Part shown: positions 11,831-22,979 of the stretch, one piece after another
Layout of the letters: each line of letters starts with the position of its first letter
How positions within the stretch are numbered: the stretch's first letter is position 1
Origin: Acanthacorydalis orientalis
Lineage: Eukaryota; Arthropoda; Insecta; Megaloptera; Corydalidae
Direction of reading: 5' to 3'
Assembly (NCBI GenBank): GCA_034766995.1
Contig: CM068313.1
Location: 39,362,996-39,426,995 of the forward strand
Length of the DNA stretch: 64,000 nt
Translations under genes and position numbers: made by a program
The notes under the pieces: model-generated
Database searches by the model: none
The model's input: the letters and a program-made list of their open reading frames with translations, nothing else
What the model was told of the DNA's origin: nothing

Positions 11831-12480
11831 TGGGGGTATGCTTGTCCATTATGACCTCTCGTAACTTTATTTTCTTAGAATTAGACCAATATAAATCTTA
11901 CATACGCTCACATATTTTATTAATGGGCCAGTGCACACCTTATCCTCTAGCCCCCTCGTATATATCATAAAAATAGCCACACCAAAATGAATCTAAAAAA
12001 TATCCAACACATTGAATGACACATCGAGTAAATGACAGACCGGAAACTGTTATATTCCACTCAGATACAATAGTTGCAGGAAGAAAAAAATGATTGTCGT
12101 TAGGATCGCATTAGGAACAAGAAATAACAATATGTAACAACAACGGTAACAACAATAACAACAACAATAAGACAATTATGAATGCGATGTGGCGGTGTGC
12201 TGTGGCACGAGCGGTGTCCGTTCCGGCATCCACACACGCAGATTGCCGGATGTGATGCGAGATTCGGATCGGTGGTAAGACACGGTACTTGGGCACGTGC
12301 CTCAAGTCGTACTGTTCCCTCTGTTTCTTTAAAATCGTCTCCTCCTTCACCTCCCCATTCGCGTAACAATCAAACGGATCATGAATAATATGAATGTATC
12401 CGTTTTCAGAACTGTAATGTTAATTAGCTACAGGAATTCCCAATTTGTCGAACATGGACGGGTCGGCATCCCATAAATTT
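11831..12480. promoter_or_regulatory. CpG-containing island with E-box palindrome
   Basis: Between 12180 and 12390 several frames on both strands are open together (68, 79 and 89 codons). That reflects a low stop density in GC-rich DNA; none contains a recognisable domain. The island holds GGCACGTGCC (12292-12301), a perfect 10-base palindrome with a CACGTG core, flanked by ACTTG and CAAGT arms with one bulge. An AAC-rich trinucleotide tract lies at 12128-12172. A GGTAAG donor-like word occurs near 12273. It could be a non-coding exon or an enhancer. At 11831-11962 short GGGGG/CCCCC ends hint at a decayed element, too weakly to call. Confidence 0.35.
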
Positions 12481-12519
12481 ATGCGAATATTGTATTAACC
12501 ATTTATACGAACATATACA

Positions 12520-12522
<3 letters not shown>

Positions 12523-12584
<62 letters not shown>
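12523..12584. repeat. (TA)n microsatellite, 62 bp
   Basis: An uninterrupted TA run next to the 12.2 kb island. Confidence 0.95.
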
Positions 12585-12588
<4 letters not shown>

Positions 12589-12827
12589 TGTAATCGTTTC
12601 ATTAAAAGCCTGAGGAACGAAATGAGTCAGGTAGAAATTCATTAAAAGATAAAGAACAAATCAGATCGCTTGGTTTGAAAACTACGAGAGTGAAGGATAT
12701 TAAATTTTTCTGAATTTTTTATCGTGCAAATATTTTGATCGATTTATTATTGTGTACTGAAAAGAACATCTATTTACCTTCTGACTGTCTGGATATCTAA
12801 CTCACTCTCTCTCTCTCCTATGCATGT

Positions 12828-12858
<31 letters not shown>

Positions 12859-14054
12859 ATGATGATGAAATATATACTCTTATATAATTAAACGCACTAA
12901 TATTATACAGTTCTCAAACTAACACTAGCCAATTACTTTTTTATTAAATATATTTCTGTATTACATTTTTATATCCTATATTTTTTTATCTTATTTACAA
13001 AATATTTCCAACTTATGTATGTTCGACAGTTACATTTACAACACTATCATGCTGTTTGGAAAAAATACTCAAAACATCGTTCAAATAAAAGAGAACCGAA
13101 ATTGATCTTGAAATGAAAAGAATACTGTGCCTTAAAGTAATAAAATATAGTTTTAACTTGTTGCTTCAGTACAACTGCGTAATTTCCATACATAATTTTG
13201 AACAGATAAGACGTTCTAAGTTTAGACGAATTAAGTTACGATGAATAATTAAAAACCCATTTCGACTGTAAATTTAAGAGTATTTGTATTTAATATTTAA
13301 AATAACTGTTTTTATTTAATTAATACATAATTGCACTTGAAATTTTGAAACATTTTCAAAATCTTAACTACCTCGTAAAATATTTAACAGAATATCTATT
13401 AAATTAATTAATCTTATTAACGAAACAATGACTTGAATTTGGCCACATTAAGAACCAGCCCTTTATATCAACGATCAACTATGATTACAACCTCTTACGC
13501 TCTGTTATTCCAATGACTGGATAGTAGGATTTAAGGGCGCGTCGACAACTACTCATTATCGTACGATCTCTTATTCAAATATATTAAAAACTGTTAATTA
13601 AACTTCGAAATCTACTAATATCAAAATCATACTCTTTTTAATCATATTCCTTAAGTGAGTACTACATACGGTACATTTACTAACTATTCATTAGCTAATT
13701 CACACACCAACAACTAGACCGAGCAGCATGTAAATTCGTCCTGTGTAATATTAACTTTAAAATTGAACGAATTGAACTTCACTTGCTCATATATTCAAAA
13801 TAACGAGTTTATTTACTTTTAAAACTTCAGACATAGATTTTAATAGCTGCTCATAATTTTACTGGTTAGTAGCATATAAACTTGCCCTATGTAATGCCCG
13901 CTTAACATATAATGCATAATTAAATTTAATATAAATAAAAAAGTTTAGTATTTTGAATTATTTCAAAATTATACTAAATAAAATACCTTCTAAATGTCAT
14001 TCTTTAATTCAATTTTAATCACAATATATTTCAAATTATTATATTTTTAATAAG

Positions 14055-14055
14055 T

Positions 14056-14125
<70 letters not shown>

Positions 14126-14170
14126 CATATAAATATATATACATATACATATATATATATATGTATGTAC
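14055..14170. repeat. compound (TA)n microsatellite, about 115 bp
   Basis: TA runs with scattered TACATA and TAAATA variants; one of the longest arrays in the first 20 kb. Confidence 0.9.
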
Positions 14171-14524
14171 ATTATTAGTACAAAATTAAATTATATAAAA
14201 ATTGAAATATATTATTTTTGGTCAGGTATTTAGGTATTAACTATACATTCAAACCCCTGTTTCAAAGTACGTGACAACAATGATAATATAGATTCAATAA
14301 ATGTCACTAATACAGCAGTGAAAAATAGATTAACTGTATTATTAAAAAGAATTATTTTTTGCTTAGAAGTTAACTAAATTTTGAATTATTTTGTATACAT
14401 TTTATTGTTTTTCCAAGAGACTGACAACGAAAACAAAAAATTAATCATTAAAAAGTATTAGTTTTATAATATTATAAAAATAAAGTTTTTTTTAGTTTTT
14501 CTCAATAATATTCTTCAATGGAAC

Positions 14525-14563
<39 letters not shown>

Positions 14564-15671
14564 CCTATCTCAAATAGTTGTTTAGAATGAAAGAAAACAT
14601 AACGTAATTCTGAATTTCTTCCAAACAATACTAAAGAAATATTTTATTTATGATTTGATTATTTTTAGATTAAATTGTGAATTCATCTAATTTATCTCGG
14701 AAATCGATCATATATTCACTTATTCGTAATACTGTTTTTTTATTACATTAACTCTAACAATAGACTATTATTTCACTTTTTTGTTATCACTAATTACATT
14801 TAATTCAGTTTTCAAACAATACCTATTGAGGACCCACTTAAATTATTATATAACTAAGAATATAACAGATTAATACTTTGTTTATGATTATAAAATAATT
14901 ATAACAATGCCAAAACCAATCCAGCATGCCCAAAAAAATAATAAATATTCTTTATTCTACAAGTAAAAATAAAAACACAGTAATAGAAAAATGAATTTTG
15001 TAGATTTAATTATACAGGATAATATGTATATATATATATATATAATCTTAAAACAGACTTAAATATTTTTTTTATTTAAAATTATTAAAATCCGTATCAA
15101 TATATAACACAGGTGTACATATGTAAAACACAGCAGATAATAAAATATAATTATGACTAAATTACTCCAATAAAATTTATAATAATAAGATAAATTATCT
15201 CACTTTTTACATATCATATATTTCCAAATACTTAAATTTAATATTCATTTTATACTTCATATAAAAATACTTTTCTAAATAAAAGACTTACGTCATATAC
15301 TTTAAGTAAATTCAGAATAAGTTTATAAAACACTTCAATATTATCACGTACAACAATAATAAAACATACTGTTTTTTGAACCAGACCAGTTTTTCAGCGA
15401 ATTATTACAATTTTTCTTATGTTAATTATAACATTATTATTCATATTAAAAGAAATAGAATTTTTTCCTGAACAATATCATTCTTTTATTAGATAGCAAC
15501 ATTATGGTTGTATGAAATTTCTAAATAAATATTCAAATTTGCATAGATTTGATATCATTTATTCTATATACAATACCCTTATGTTCATTTCATGTGCTTA
15601 ACATGATTTATTTTGAATAATCATTATACTAAAATAATGTTCATAATAAATTACTAGATACAGATATTGCA

Positions 15672-15728
<57 letters not shown>

Positions 15729-15967
15729 AATTGCAAATATAGTATAAAACCAAAAAAAATTAAGTACGTGTATCATAATTCAAGGTAAGCACATTTTTAT
15801 TATACAACTCATTACTAACCTTATCTTACATTTTTCACATTTAATATAATATTCAATATAATTATATCCTATCTTTAATTAAAAAATATTTCTTGAGGGT
15901 AATGAAATATTCCACACACGTGATTATTATAATCTCGATATAATGTTCTTTTTTAATTTACACATAT

Positions 15968-16031
15968 GGATATATATATATATATAGATAGATAGATAGA
16001 CAGATAGATAGACAGATAGGTAGATAAATAT
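15968..16031. repeat. (TA)n followed by GATA/GACA tetranucleotide repeat
   Basis: TA repeats pass into GATA and GACA units (15986-16025). The tract abuts the hAT-like element that begins at 16035. Confidence 0.85.
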
Positions 16032-16034
16032 ATA

Positions 16035-16208
16035 CAATGACGCACTTAGGATTTAATCTAGGGGGAGTTGAAAGGATATTTTTTTTAAATATGAATTAAA
16101 TAAAAAAAATTAAGTGATTATAAAAAGTTATTTAAAAAATAACATCCGATTTTCTTTTCTTTTTACAAAACTCTTGAATTACTTCAGTCGTGGTTTCATT
16201 AATCTCTC

Positions 16209-16287
<79 letters not shown>

Positions 16288-16425
16288 GATATCAAAATGG
16301 GATTACATTAATCTCTCTACGTATATAGGAGCATTTTTGGGTGATCATTTTGTTTTGTTTCCTAGTGTCTTTTCCTTTTTCCTTTAGGGGGTACCAGTGT
16401 CCCTTGCCCATCCCCATGGATACAC

Positions 16426-16430
<5 letters not shown>
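16035..16430. mobile_element. hAT-like non-autonomous element, decayed, with a nested (TA)n array
   Basis: The left end reads CAATGACGCACTTAGGATTT followed by GGGGGAG. The right end, reverse-complemented, reads TAGTGGTGTATCCATGGGGA and then GGGCAAGGGA. Both are close to the CAGTGGCG(T/C)A…GGGGGG terminus common to many hAT-type MITEs, and there is no coding sequence inside. A 72-bp TA array (16213-16284) sits inside it. Either side of the array the word CATTAATCTCTCT is repeated (about 16197 and 16303), so part of the element seems to have been duplicated. The expected 8-bp target duplication cannot be checked because both flanks are TA repeats. The hAT call rests only on the end sequences. 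Confidence 0.45.
16213..16284. repeat. (TA)n microsatellite, 72 bp, inside the hAT-like element
   Basis: Pure TA run. The 65-codon frame at 16114-16311 reads through it and is not a gene. Confidence 0.95.
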
Positions 16431-16471
<41 letters not shown>

Positions 16472-16891
16472 AAAATAATTGTTTTACAATTCGAGAATAA
16501 TATGTACTTTTTATATATAATTATAACTGATTGTAGTAAAAACTCACACCATTATTATTTAAATACTGTATAATCTTGTTTGAAAAAAGAACTCAAAACA
16601 TTTATACATTTGTATTTAAGTTATTTTAACTTATAAAAAATATTAGAAAAATATATTTTCATTGTTAATCATTGTATAATGTTAAACTAAAAGCAGATAT
16701 AAAATAACTTATTTGCCTGAAGCTTAATTTTAATTAATAATGTTTTCTTTGATTTTATTTCATAATTTTGTACATCATCGTCGAAAAAGTTTTATTCATA
16801 ACTATTTTTTGTACTTTACGCCTTGAATAATTATTTTAATAAATTATTCTCTTTCGTAAAATCTAAAAAGATCAATAATCAATTAAAAGCC

Positions 16892-16946
<55 letters not shown>

Positions 16947-17929
16947 ATGGATATGTATGTACATATGTATAGAAATTATTTAAAATCATATTTTACCCTA
17001 CATACCAATAATGCATTGCTTTCCATTGCATTATGAACGTGATTAATAAACCATTTTCTAATTTTTATTACTAAAATGTTTCATATATATTCTACAGCAA
17101 AAAATCACTTTGTTTTATACACAATAGTAAATATATTGACCTCGAATTGAAAGGTAGAGGAGAACTATTAAACACAAATTATATTTACTAGTCAATACGT
17201 AAATAAAAACAATAATATTTAACACAAATTAGGTTTATATAGTGAAGAAAATTAAAATATGTCCCAAAAAAATCAAATAGAGAATTTAATAAAAATACAT
17301 ATTGAAATATATAAAAATCTGAATTCAATTTTTACTTTCGTTAACTCATAAAATATTTTTAAGCTACATATAAAGCACAGCAGAGAAAATAGAAAAGACC
17401 AAATCAGTAAAAAAAAACATACACGGTAAAACCTACATAATAATACAAAGAGCAACGTCGCAAAGTTTCAATTTGTGCTTGCATTGAGTTGTGGTCATAT
17501 CTCTTATCGTTCATATACAAAATACAATTAATCTTATATTAGACATGATATACTTTTTATTATAAAATATTTCTTTACGCTTGAAAAAATTAAACTGTAA
17601 CACCTATATAAAAAATATATAAATTCTCGTCGATTAATAACGAAGAAGTAATATTCAAAAGAACGTAATAACGAACTGAAAAGAACTTAACATTTCAATA
17701 ACGTATAAATTTTCGTTTTGACAGTTCACACAATTTGAGAATACAATAAAACATTTAAATAGCGTTTATTTATCCAATTTATACTACTAAATACCACTCA
17801 TAACTAATGTTCTGTGCAGTGGACATACAAAAAAAAAATGATAATAAGTAGTATTAATATATGTCTGTCTGTCAGATTAATGAATATAAAACAAAATCAT
17901 TAAATAGTAAAAACGTCACGTATCAATTT
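16431..17929. other. AT-rich spacer
   Basis: TA arrays at about 16429-16463 and 16897-16950. The 60-codon minus-strand frame at 17273-17455 is hydrophobic by A/T bias only. Nothing else is recognised. Confidence 0.6.
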
Positions 17930-18340
17930 ATCGAAATGAGTTCATACACGAGAATATCAAACAAACGTCATCAGACACAACATTCGAGACTATGACGTCA
18001 CATTGTCAGTAATATCGATACGGTGGCAGTCACACAACCCGAGCGTGGTGACCATGACAGCCGGCGGATTCGCACACGGCTCTTTTCGCAAAACATGTTG
18101 GTTTCGATTTATATATGTATGGATATACATATATTTACACACTTAAGCACACACACATACACAAACACACACTTAAACACGCATACATGTTTATTAATTT
18201 ATGTTGAGTGATCCGGTGTTTGCACCGTTTATAATAGCAAATGGTCAATTTATCCCAGCTGATCCATTCTAAACTAATCACCAACGAATGACATAACTCG
18301 TGTTTAAACCGTGAAAGAGCCACGGATGGCTAATAGAGCT
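17930..18340. promoter_or_regulatory. CpG-containing island with a CRE palindrome
   Basis: This is the second perfect CRE in the window: TGACGTCA at 17993-18000, ten bases before TCAGT, a word that fits the arthropod initiator. A GC-rich block (about 18020-18095) with several CpGs follows, then a CA-rich tract near 18140-18180. Two 62-codon frames, one on each strand, cross the block and show no domain. A promoter or enhancer is plausible but orientation cannot be fixed. Confidence 0.4.
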
Positions 18341-18927
18341 TATATGGCATCGTCTTCAGAGAGTACGTTCATATTGATGAATATGAACCAGACATGATCT
18401 CCTACAACCTGATCAATATACAAAATAAACAGGGTCGGATTTACCATATCATTAATATTTTCCGCGTTTTAATAAAATATCTCAATAATTTAAATAATCA
18501 TTTTCCAAGTACCGTGTATTCGGACTTTAACATTAATAGTTTGTTTGCTAAGCAAACGTGATTATAAAATTAAACGATCCATAAAATTCAAATACAAAAA
18601 TAATAATATTTGTTTTCACACCTATATATTAAAAATAAATTAATTTTTAAGTTACATTATCAAAAATAAATATGCAATGAAACAAAATATACAAATCAAA
18701 CTTTCAATACTTTGTTAAATTTTTTAAAGTATGTCTGTACTTTGTACAATATATTATTTAATATATTTTACGTGTCTTTTTATTATATTCTATCTGGTTC
18801 AACTTTCTCATATTTTTAATATCTTATAAAAATGTTATAAATAATTGAAATATTTCTTCAATGTACTTCATTTTAGCATGATTTTTTTTTAATTACGCGA
18901 ATAAATTTCAACATTTCAATAACTACT
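18341..18927. other. AT-rich spacer
   Basis: No microsatellite of note, no long frame and no motif recognised. Confidence 0.6.
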
Positions 18928-19017
18928 TTAACCCTTAGCTGCCACTGTGGGTCAATATGACCCCAGTGTGACATGTGGCAGCTATGTTATAGCAGAAGTG
19001 TGGCAGCTAAGGGTTAA
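18928..19017. mobile_element. piggyBac-type MITE with TTAA target duplication
   Basis: An 82-bp element (18932-19013) opens CCCTTAGCTGCCAC and closes with the exact inverse GTGGCAGCTAAGGG. It is flanked on both sides by TTAA (18928-18931 and 19014-19017). Terminal CCC/GGG and a TTAA duplication are the signature of piggyBac-superfamily insertion. Inside, GGGTCAATATGACCCC forms a second palindrome. A sub-terminal copy of the GTGGCAGCTA word occurs near 18975. There is no coding sequence, so it is non-autonomous. The whole element could fold into one hairpin. Confidence 0.85.
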
Positions 19018-19394
19018 TAATAAATGATGCAGGCAGCTTTTTACATGCCAATTTAATAAAAGGCATATTTTTCACTATTTTTATTTCCTGCAGATTATCG
19101 TAGGTTGTTTTTTTCAACTTCCCATAAAATCAGATAAATTTCCCTTTCATTAGTTTAATCATTTAAAAATGATATTTTTATATGTGATACTGACAACTCC
19201 AACAAACCAGATAAAAGCATACTCGTATTTGCATTTAAAATAATATAAATGTAAATATTCTAAATTTTGTTTAGACAGTCCAGAAATAATCACGACCGCA
19301 TATGATTAACCCATTATAATATATATATATATATATATTACAGGACCATACTCTACACTTTTTTTAATCAAAAACGTCAAACAATGAAAATATT
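19018..19394. other. AT-rich spacer
   Basis: Contains a short (TA)n at 19318-19339; otherwise nothing visible. Confidence 0.6.
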
Positions 19395-19640
19395 TGTAAG
19401 AGAGCTATAAGCACCGTTTCCAATAATTCGGCCCTGCATATAGTGTTCGAACGCGAATCGCTCGACGTGCGATTATAGAGCGCATCTCCTGCCCTTGCAT
19501 TCAGCACCCAACTATGTAATATCGTCTTACGCGGTGGTGAACACGCGGCGCTTCGACCTGCCCTAACTGTGAAAACATTGATTCACACAATTTTCCAATG
19601 AATTGTTTTTCGTACGGTGCTGATTCTGCATTAATAATAT
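19395..19640. promoter_or_regulatory. CpG-containing island, candidate regulatory element
   Basis: A GC-richer block with many CpGs. It contains a perfect inverted repeat AATCGC…GCGATT (19456-19474, 7-base spacer) and a further GCGC word at 19480. No frame looks coding. Its size and isolation fit an enhancer or a small non-coding exon. Confidence 0.35.
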
Positions 19641-19906
19641 CCATCTGTAACTAAACACATGTATAGAAGTAGGTCCTTGATGGAATGGATGTATTTTCTT
19701 ACTACTAAAAAAGTACACATAATATATTCACTTGCGTGTTAATTTTCAACTGAATTAATAACGTGATTTTAATGAATAATGTGTCTTCATTCACTTATCG
19801 AAACATTAAGTTGTTTTATCAAGTAAATTAATTACATTAGTCACAAATATAAATTCAATCCATATTGCTAAATCATGTAAGAGACCGCTATATGAAAAAA
19901 TAAGTA

Positions 19907-19943
<37 letters not shown>

Positions 19944-20968
19944 ACTTAAACTTTTTGAAAAATGAAAAGTTTACCTCAACAATTTCAGATTAAAAAAACT
20001 GCCTAAATTATATTAAATAATCGAATAAAACAGTTGAAATATTTTTTTACATTATTATATTGTATTTTAGACTTAAAATTGATTATACTCAATCAAAATA
20101 CTCTCCAGCACTTATGTTATCACGCTACATTAACACGAATGTAGCAATGAAACGCGAATTTAAATATGTTTTCGTGTTGTTTCTTAATTCCTCTGATTAA
20201 TTTGAATAAAAATGTACAAAATTCTATATTTTTATGTATAATAATAGAAAAATAACTTGGCTCTATAAATGCATAATAATAAATGTCATATAGAAAGCAC
20301 ACTAAATCACCTGTATATTATAAAATAAATGTAATTAATTGCAACGATGAGTATTAAAACAAACATCACAATATATAATAAATCTTAACAAGACAAAAAA
20401 TTAATTGAAACATTATTTTGTTGTACCATAATAATTTAAAAAAAATTGGATTAATAAACATTTGTAATTACAATAAATATACCAGAAACGTAGAAGGAAA
20501 CAGGGATGTAAATTACATTTCCATTAATTTGTATATAAATTTAATAAATAATTTAAAATATTCTTTTAATCAATTATGTAGAAAGTTATTTAATTAGAGA
20601 AACATTATTACACTCATACATGTAAATATTTGAAAATATAACATTTTCAACTACATTTGCGACATAAAATCCAATATAAGAAAATATAAAAGTATATAAG
20701 TTTAGTATATTAAGTGTATTACCCTCAAATTAACATCAGAGATCAGAAGTTTATAAATTTTTGAAAGGTATATCACAGGTTTAAGGAAACATCATTAATA
20801 CAAGTTTATTTTTCTGCTTTTCTCATTTATTATTTATTGGAAATTCATTAATAATAACTGTTATTTTAAGATCTACAAATATGTTTATACTTCCTGGTTT
20901 TTAAGGGGATTTTATAAAAAAAACTGACGTATGCTGATTAACTTTTAAACCATCCACTTATGTTATGA

Positions 20969-20972
<4 letters not shown>
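19641..20972. other. AT-rich spacer
   Basis: A (TA)n tract lies at 19910-19940. The 60-codon minus-strand frame at 20120-20302 has no domain. Nothing else is seen. Confidence 0.6.
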
Positions 20973-21025
<53 letters not shown>

Positions 21026-21028
21026 GTA

Positions 21029-21071
<43 letters not shown>

Positions 21072-21075
21072 TATA
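20973..21075. repeat. compound (TA)n array flanking a mariner on its left
   Basis: TA repeats with TGTA and TAATATATACA interruptions run directly up to the first base of the mariner terminal repeat at 21076. Confidence 0.9.
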
Positions 21076-21636
21076 CTAGATTGGTAGGGAAATAATTGCG
21101 GTTTATGTTTTGTGAATTCTAACCTTATTTTTTTTCATTGAAAATGTCATTTGATCGTGTACATATCAATATCATTTTAATTTTTTTTGGTCATTATTTT
21201 GGCAACATCAACTTTATTTTTATTGTTAATTTTATTTCTAATTGGGTTATTGAATTAAAAGATGGAAAAGAAGCAAATATAGCACTTTTTATATGAGTTT
21301 AAAACAGATGATAAAACAGTATAAACTGCTTGTAAACTAAATGGTGCTTTTGGCGTGTGTACTGTTAAGGAACGTGTTGTGCCAAGGTGGTTATAAAAAT
21401 TTCGCGCTGGAGATGCGAGCCTTGAAGACAAATAAGGTCACGGATATCCTTTTTCAGTGCATAACGACCAACTGAAGACGTTAGTTGAATCAGAACCACG
21501 CACAACACTTCGAGAGCTTACAAAAAGATTGGGTGATAATCACCCTAACAGTTTTCGACCACTTAAAACAGATAGGAAAATCAAAAAACCTTGACAAACT
21601 GGTGCATAAACCGCAATTGTTTTTTCTACTAACCTA

Positions 21637-21637
<1 letters not shown>
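21076..21637 (+). mobile_element. mariner (cecropia/SETMAR-like), internally deleted, both ends kept
   Basis: The left end (21076) runs into GGAAATAATTGCGGTTTATG. The right end, reverse-complemented, runs TTAGGTTAGTAG…AATTGCGGTTTATG, a clear ~30-bp terminal inverted repeat. The element is ~562 bp against about 1.3 kb for a full mariner. It keeps the 5' leader and the N-terminal DNA-binding half of the transposase and lacks the entire catalytic region: the reading frame passes straight into the 3' terminal repeat near 21590. TA arrays lie on both sides, consistent with mariner's TA target. A second copy with nearly the same deletion is at 57421-57978. Confidence 0.9.
21262..21600 (+). pseudogene. 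mariner transposase, N-terminal half only, broken
   Basis: Opens Met-Glu-Lys-Lys-Gln at 21262. Recognisable mariner N-terminal blocks follow: FLYEFKTDDKT, NGAFG, then KFRAGDASLED and SVHNDQLKTLVESEPRTTLR, covering the two helix-turn-helix regions. In-frame stops interrupt it early (after Lys-Gln-Ile) and several times later. None of the three catalytic Asp residues is present because the DDE domain is deleted, so it cannot be a functional transposase. Confidence 0.85.
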
Positions 21638-21723
<86 letters not shown>

Positions 21724-21766
21724 CATATACACGTATATATACATATATATATATATATATATACTC

Positions 21767-21852
<86 letters not shown>
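21638..21852. repeat. compound TA/TG array, about 215 bp, right flank of the mariner
   Basis: The longest simple-repeat block in the window: TA, then (GT)n at 21651-21668, then TA with CGTA, TACA and TGTA variants. It is nearly self-complementary over long stretches. All frames of 70-105 codons over it are Ile/Tyr translations. Confidence 0.95.
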
Positions 21853-21854
<2 letters not shown>

Positions 21855-22363
21855 CAATATTACCTCTAAAAAATTAATACATTAACAATTAACCACATAC
21901 CTTCTATGTAACAAAATCCGCTCTTGCTTTCTTATAATCCTCAAGTTGCTTAATATTAATATAACTTTTCAGTCAAATTATCAAAACATACGTAATTAAA
22001 AAAATGATTTAATGTATATAACTACACATAACATATATTTTTATTGTTATAACTCATCTGATAATTCACTTCACAAAATATCTTTTTCAGTAACTACTGT
22101 TTGACAGCGTTATTCTTTTTTTAATATAAATAATGAAATAAACAAAACACGTTCTAGTACGACTAAAAGAAATGGAAAACGAATTGATTATACATAATTT
22201 GTTTTGTACGGCTGTTTTAAAACTTATGTTTTCTTAAAAAAAAAAAATTATGTAAATTAAAGCAAAAGTAAAAGAATTCTATAGTTAGTGATCCTTCATA
22301 CTCGATCTTTTAGTATTGAGGAAATTTTTATTTTTTATATTTTATTTAATATTGAATTATATA

Positions 22364-22407
<44 letters not shown>

Positions 22408-22737
22408 AATATCTGTGTGTGTATTATTTTTTGTGTAAATAATATACATATATCTGTATGTAAAAAAAAACAATACTGTGTTAGAATAAAATGAGATAAA
22501 AATCCGTTTTATTGAAAGAGAAACGTTTTTAAAAATATATTTTGCCTATTTTTAGGAAAGATAATCATAGCTCTTACTATTAAAATAATATAGAAACTTC
22601 ATACAATACGTAGAAGAACATGTACCTTAAATGTACCTTAATGTACCTTACAGTCATTAATTAAATGGTTTGAAATAGAAACGTATGAGACATATTAAAG
22701 AAGAAAAAGGACATTTGTAAATAACAAAAGTGATTGA
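21853..22737. other. AT-rich spacer
   Basis: Holds (TA)n at 22359-22407 and a small tandem of ATGTACCTTA (three units, 22620-22651). Nothing else is recognisable. Confidence 0.6.
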
Positions 22738-22875
22738 CTAATAGTCAAGAACTACAAAAAGTTCAATGAGGCTATCAAACAAACCAATGAAGTTAGAGAA
22801 TCAAATGAACAGAAGGAATCAAGATATCTGGAAATTCATTACACTTGTGTAGAAAAAAATGAGCTGCATTATTAA
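22738..22875 (+). other. purine-rich open segment, possible exon or pseudogene fragment
   Basis: A 45-codon open frame without its own start reads as a charged, helix-like peptide: NYKKFNEAIKQTNEVRESNE, then Gln-Lys-Glu-Ser-Arg-Tyr and so on to a TAA. Its composition (Lys, Glu, Asn, Gln, Arg) differs from the Ile/Tyr/Phe bias of chance frames here, and the coding strand is strikingly purine-rich. I recognise no family. It may be a degraded exon, a transposon fragment or chance. Confidence 0.25.
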
Positions 22876-22921
22876 CTGAGAGAGAAAGAAATTAAAACAT
22901 TTTTTCCATATTTGAATAGTT

Positions 22922-22922
<1 letters not shown>

Positions 22923-22974
<52 letters not shown>
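22923..22974. repeat. (TA)n microsatellite, 52 bp
   Basis: Pure TA run ending in ACACACC. Confidence 0.95.

Positions 22975-22975
<1 letters not shown>

Positions 22976-22979
<4 letters not shown>

Larger units (their letters stand above)
12585..16034. other. AT-rich spacer without a recognisable gene
   Basis: Microsatellites at about 12830-12854 (TA then GAT triplets), 14055-14170 (compound TA), 14528-14560, 15027-15045, 15665-15728 (TA into TG) and 15968-16031 (TA into GATA/GACA). A less AT-rich patch lies at 13440-13570 without recognisable motifs. Nothing else is seen. Confidence 0.6.

Noticed and set aside
11828..11962. Possible short element with GGGGGTATG and CCCCCTCGTA ends
   Set aside because: Only about eight bases pair and no target duplication is visible.
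12100..12388. Three overlapping open frames of 68-89 codons on both strands
   Set aside because: Simultaneous openness on both strands reflects few stops in a GC-rich island; a Val/Ile run comes from the AAC repeat. No domain seen.
21540..21885. Open frames of 72-105 codons on both strands
   Set aside because: They are translations of the TA/TG array (Ile-Tyr and Cys-Val repeats) in several overlapping frames, not genes. Similar frames over TA arrays elsewhere (for example 10493, 27778, 39289, 52623) are rejected for the same reason.
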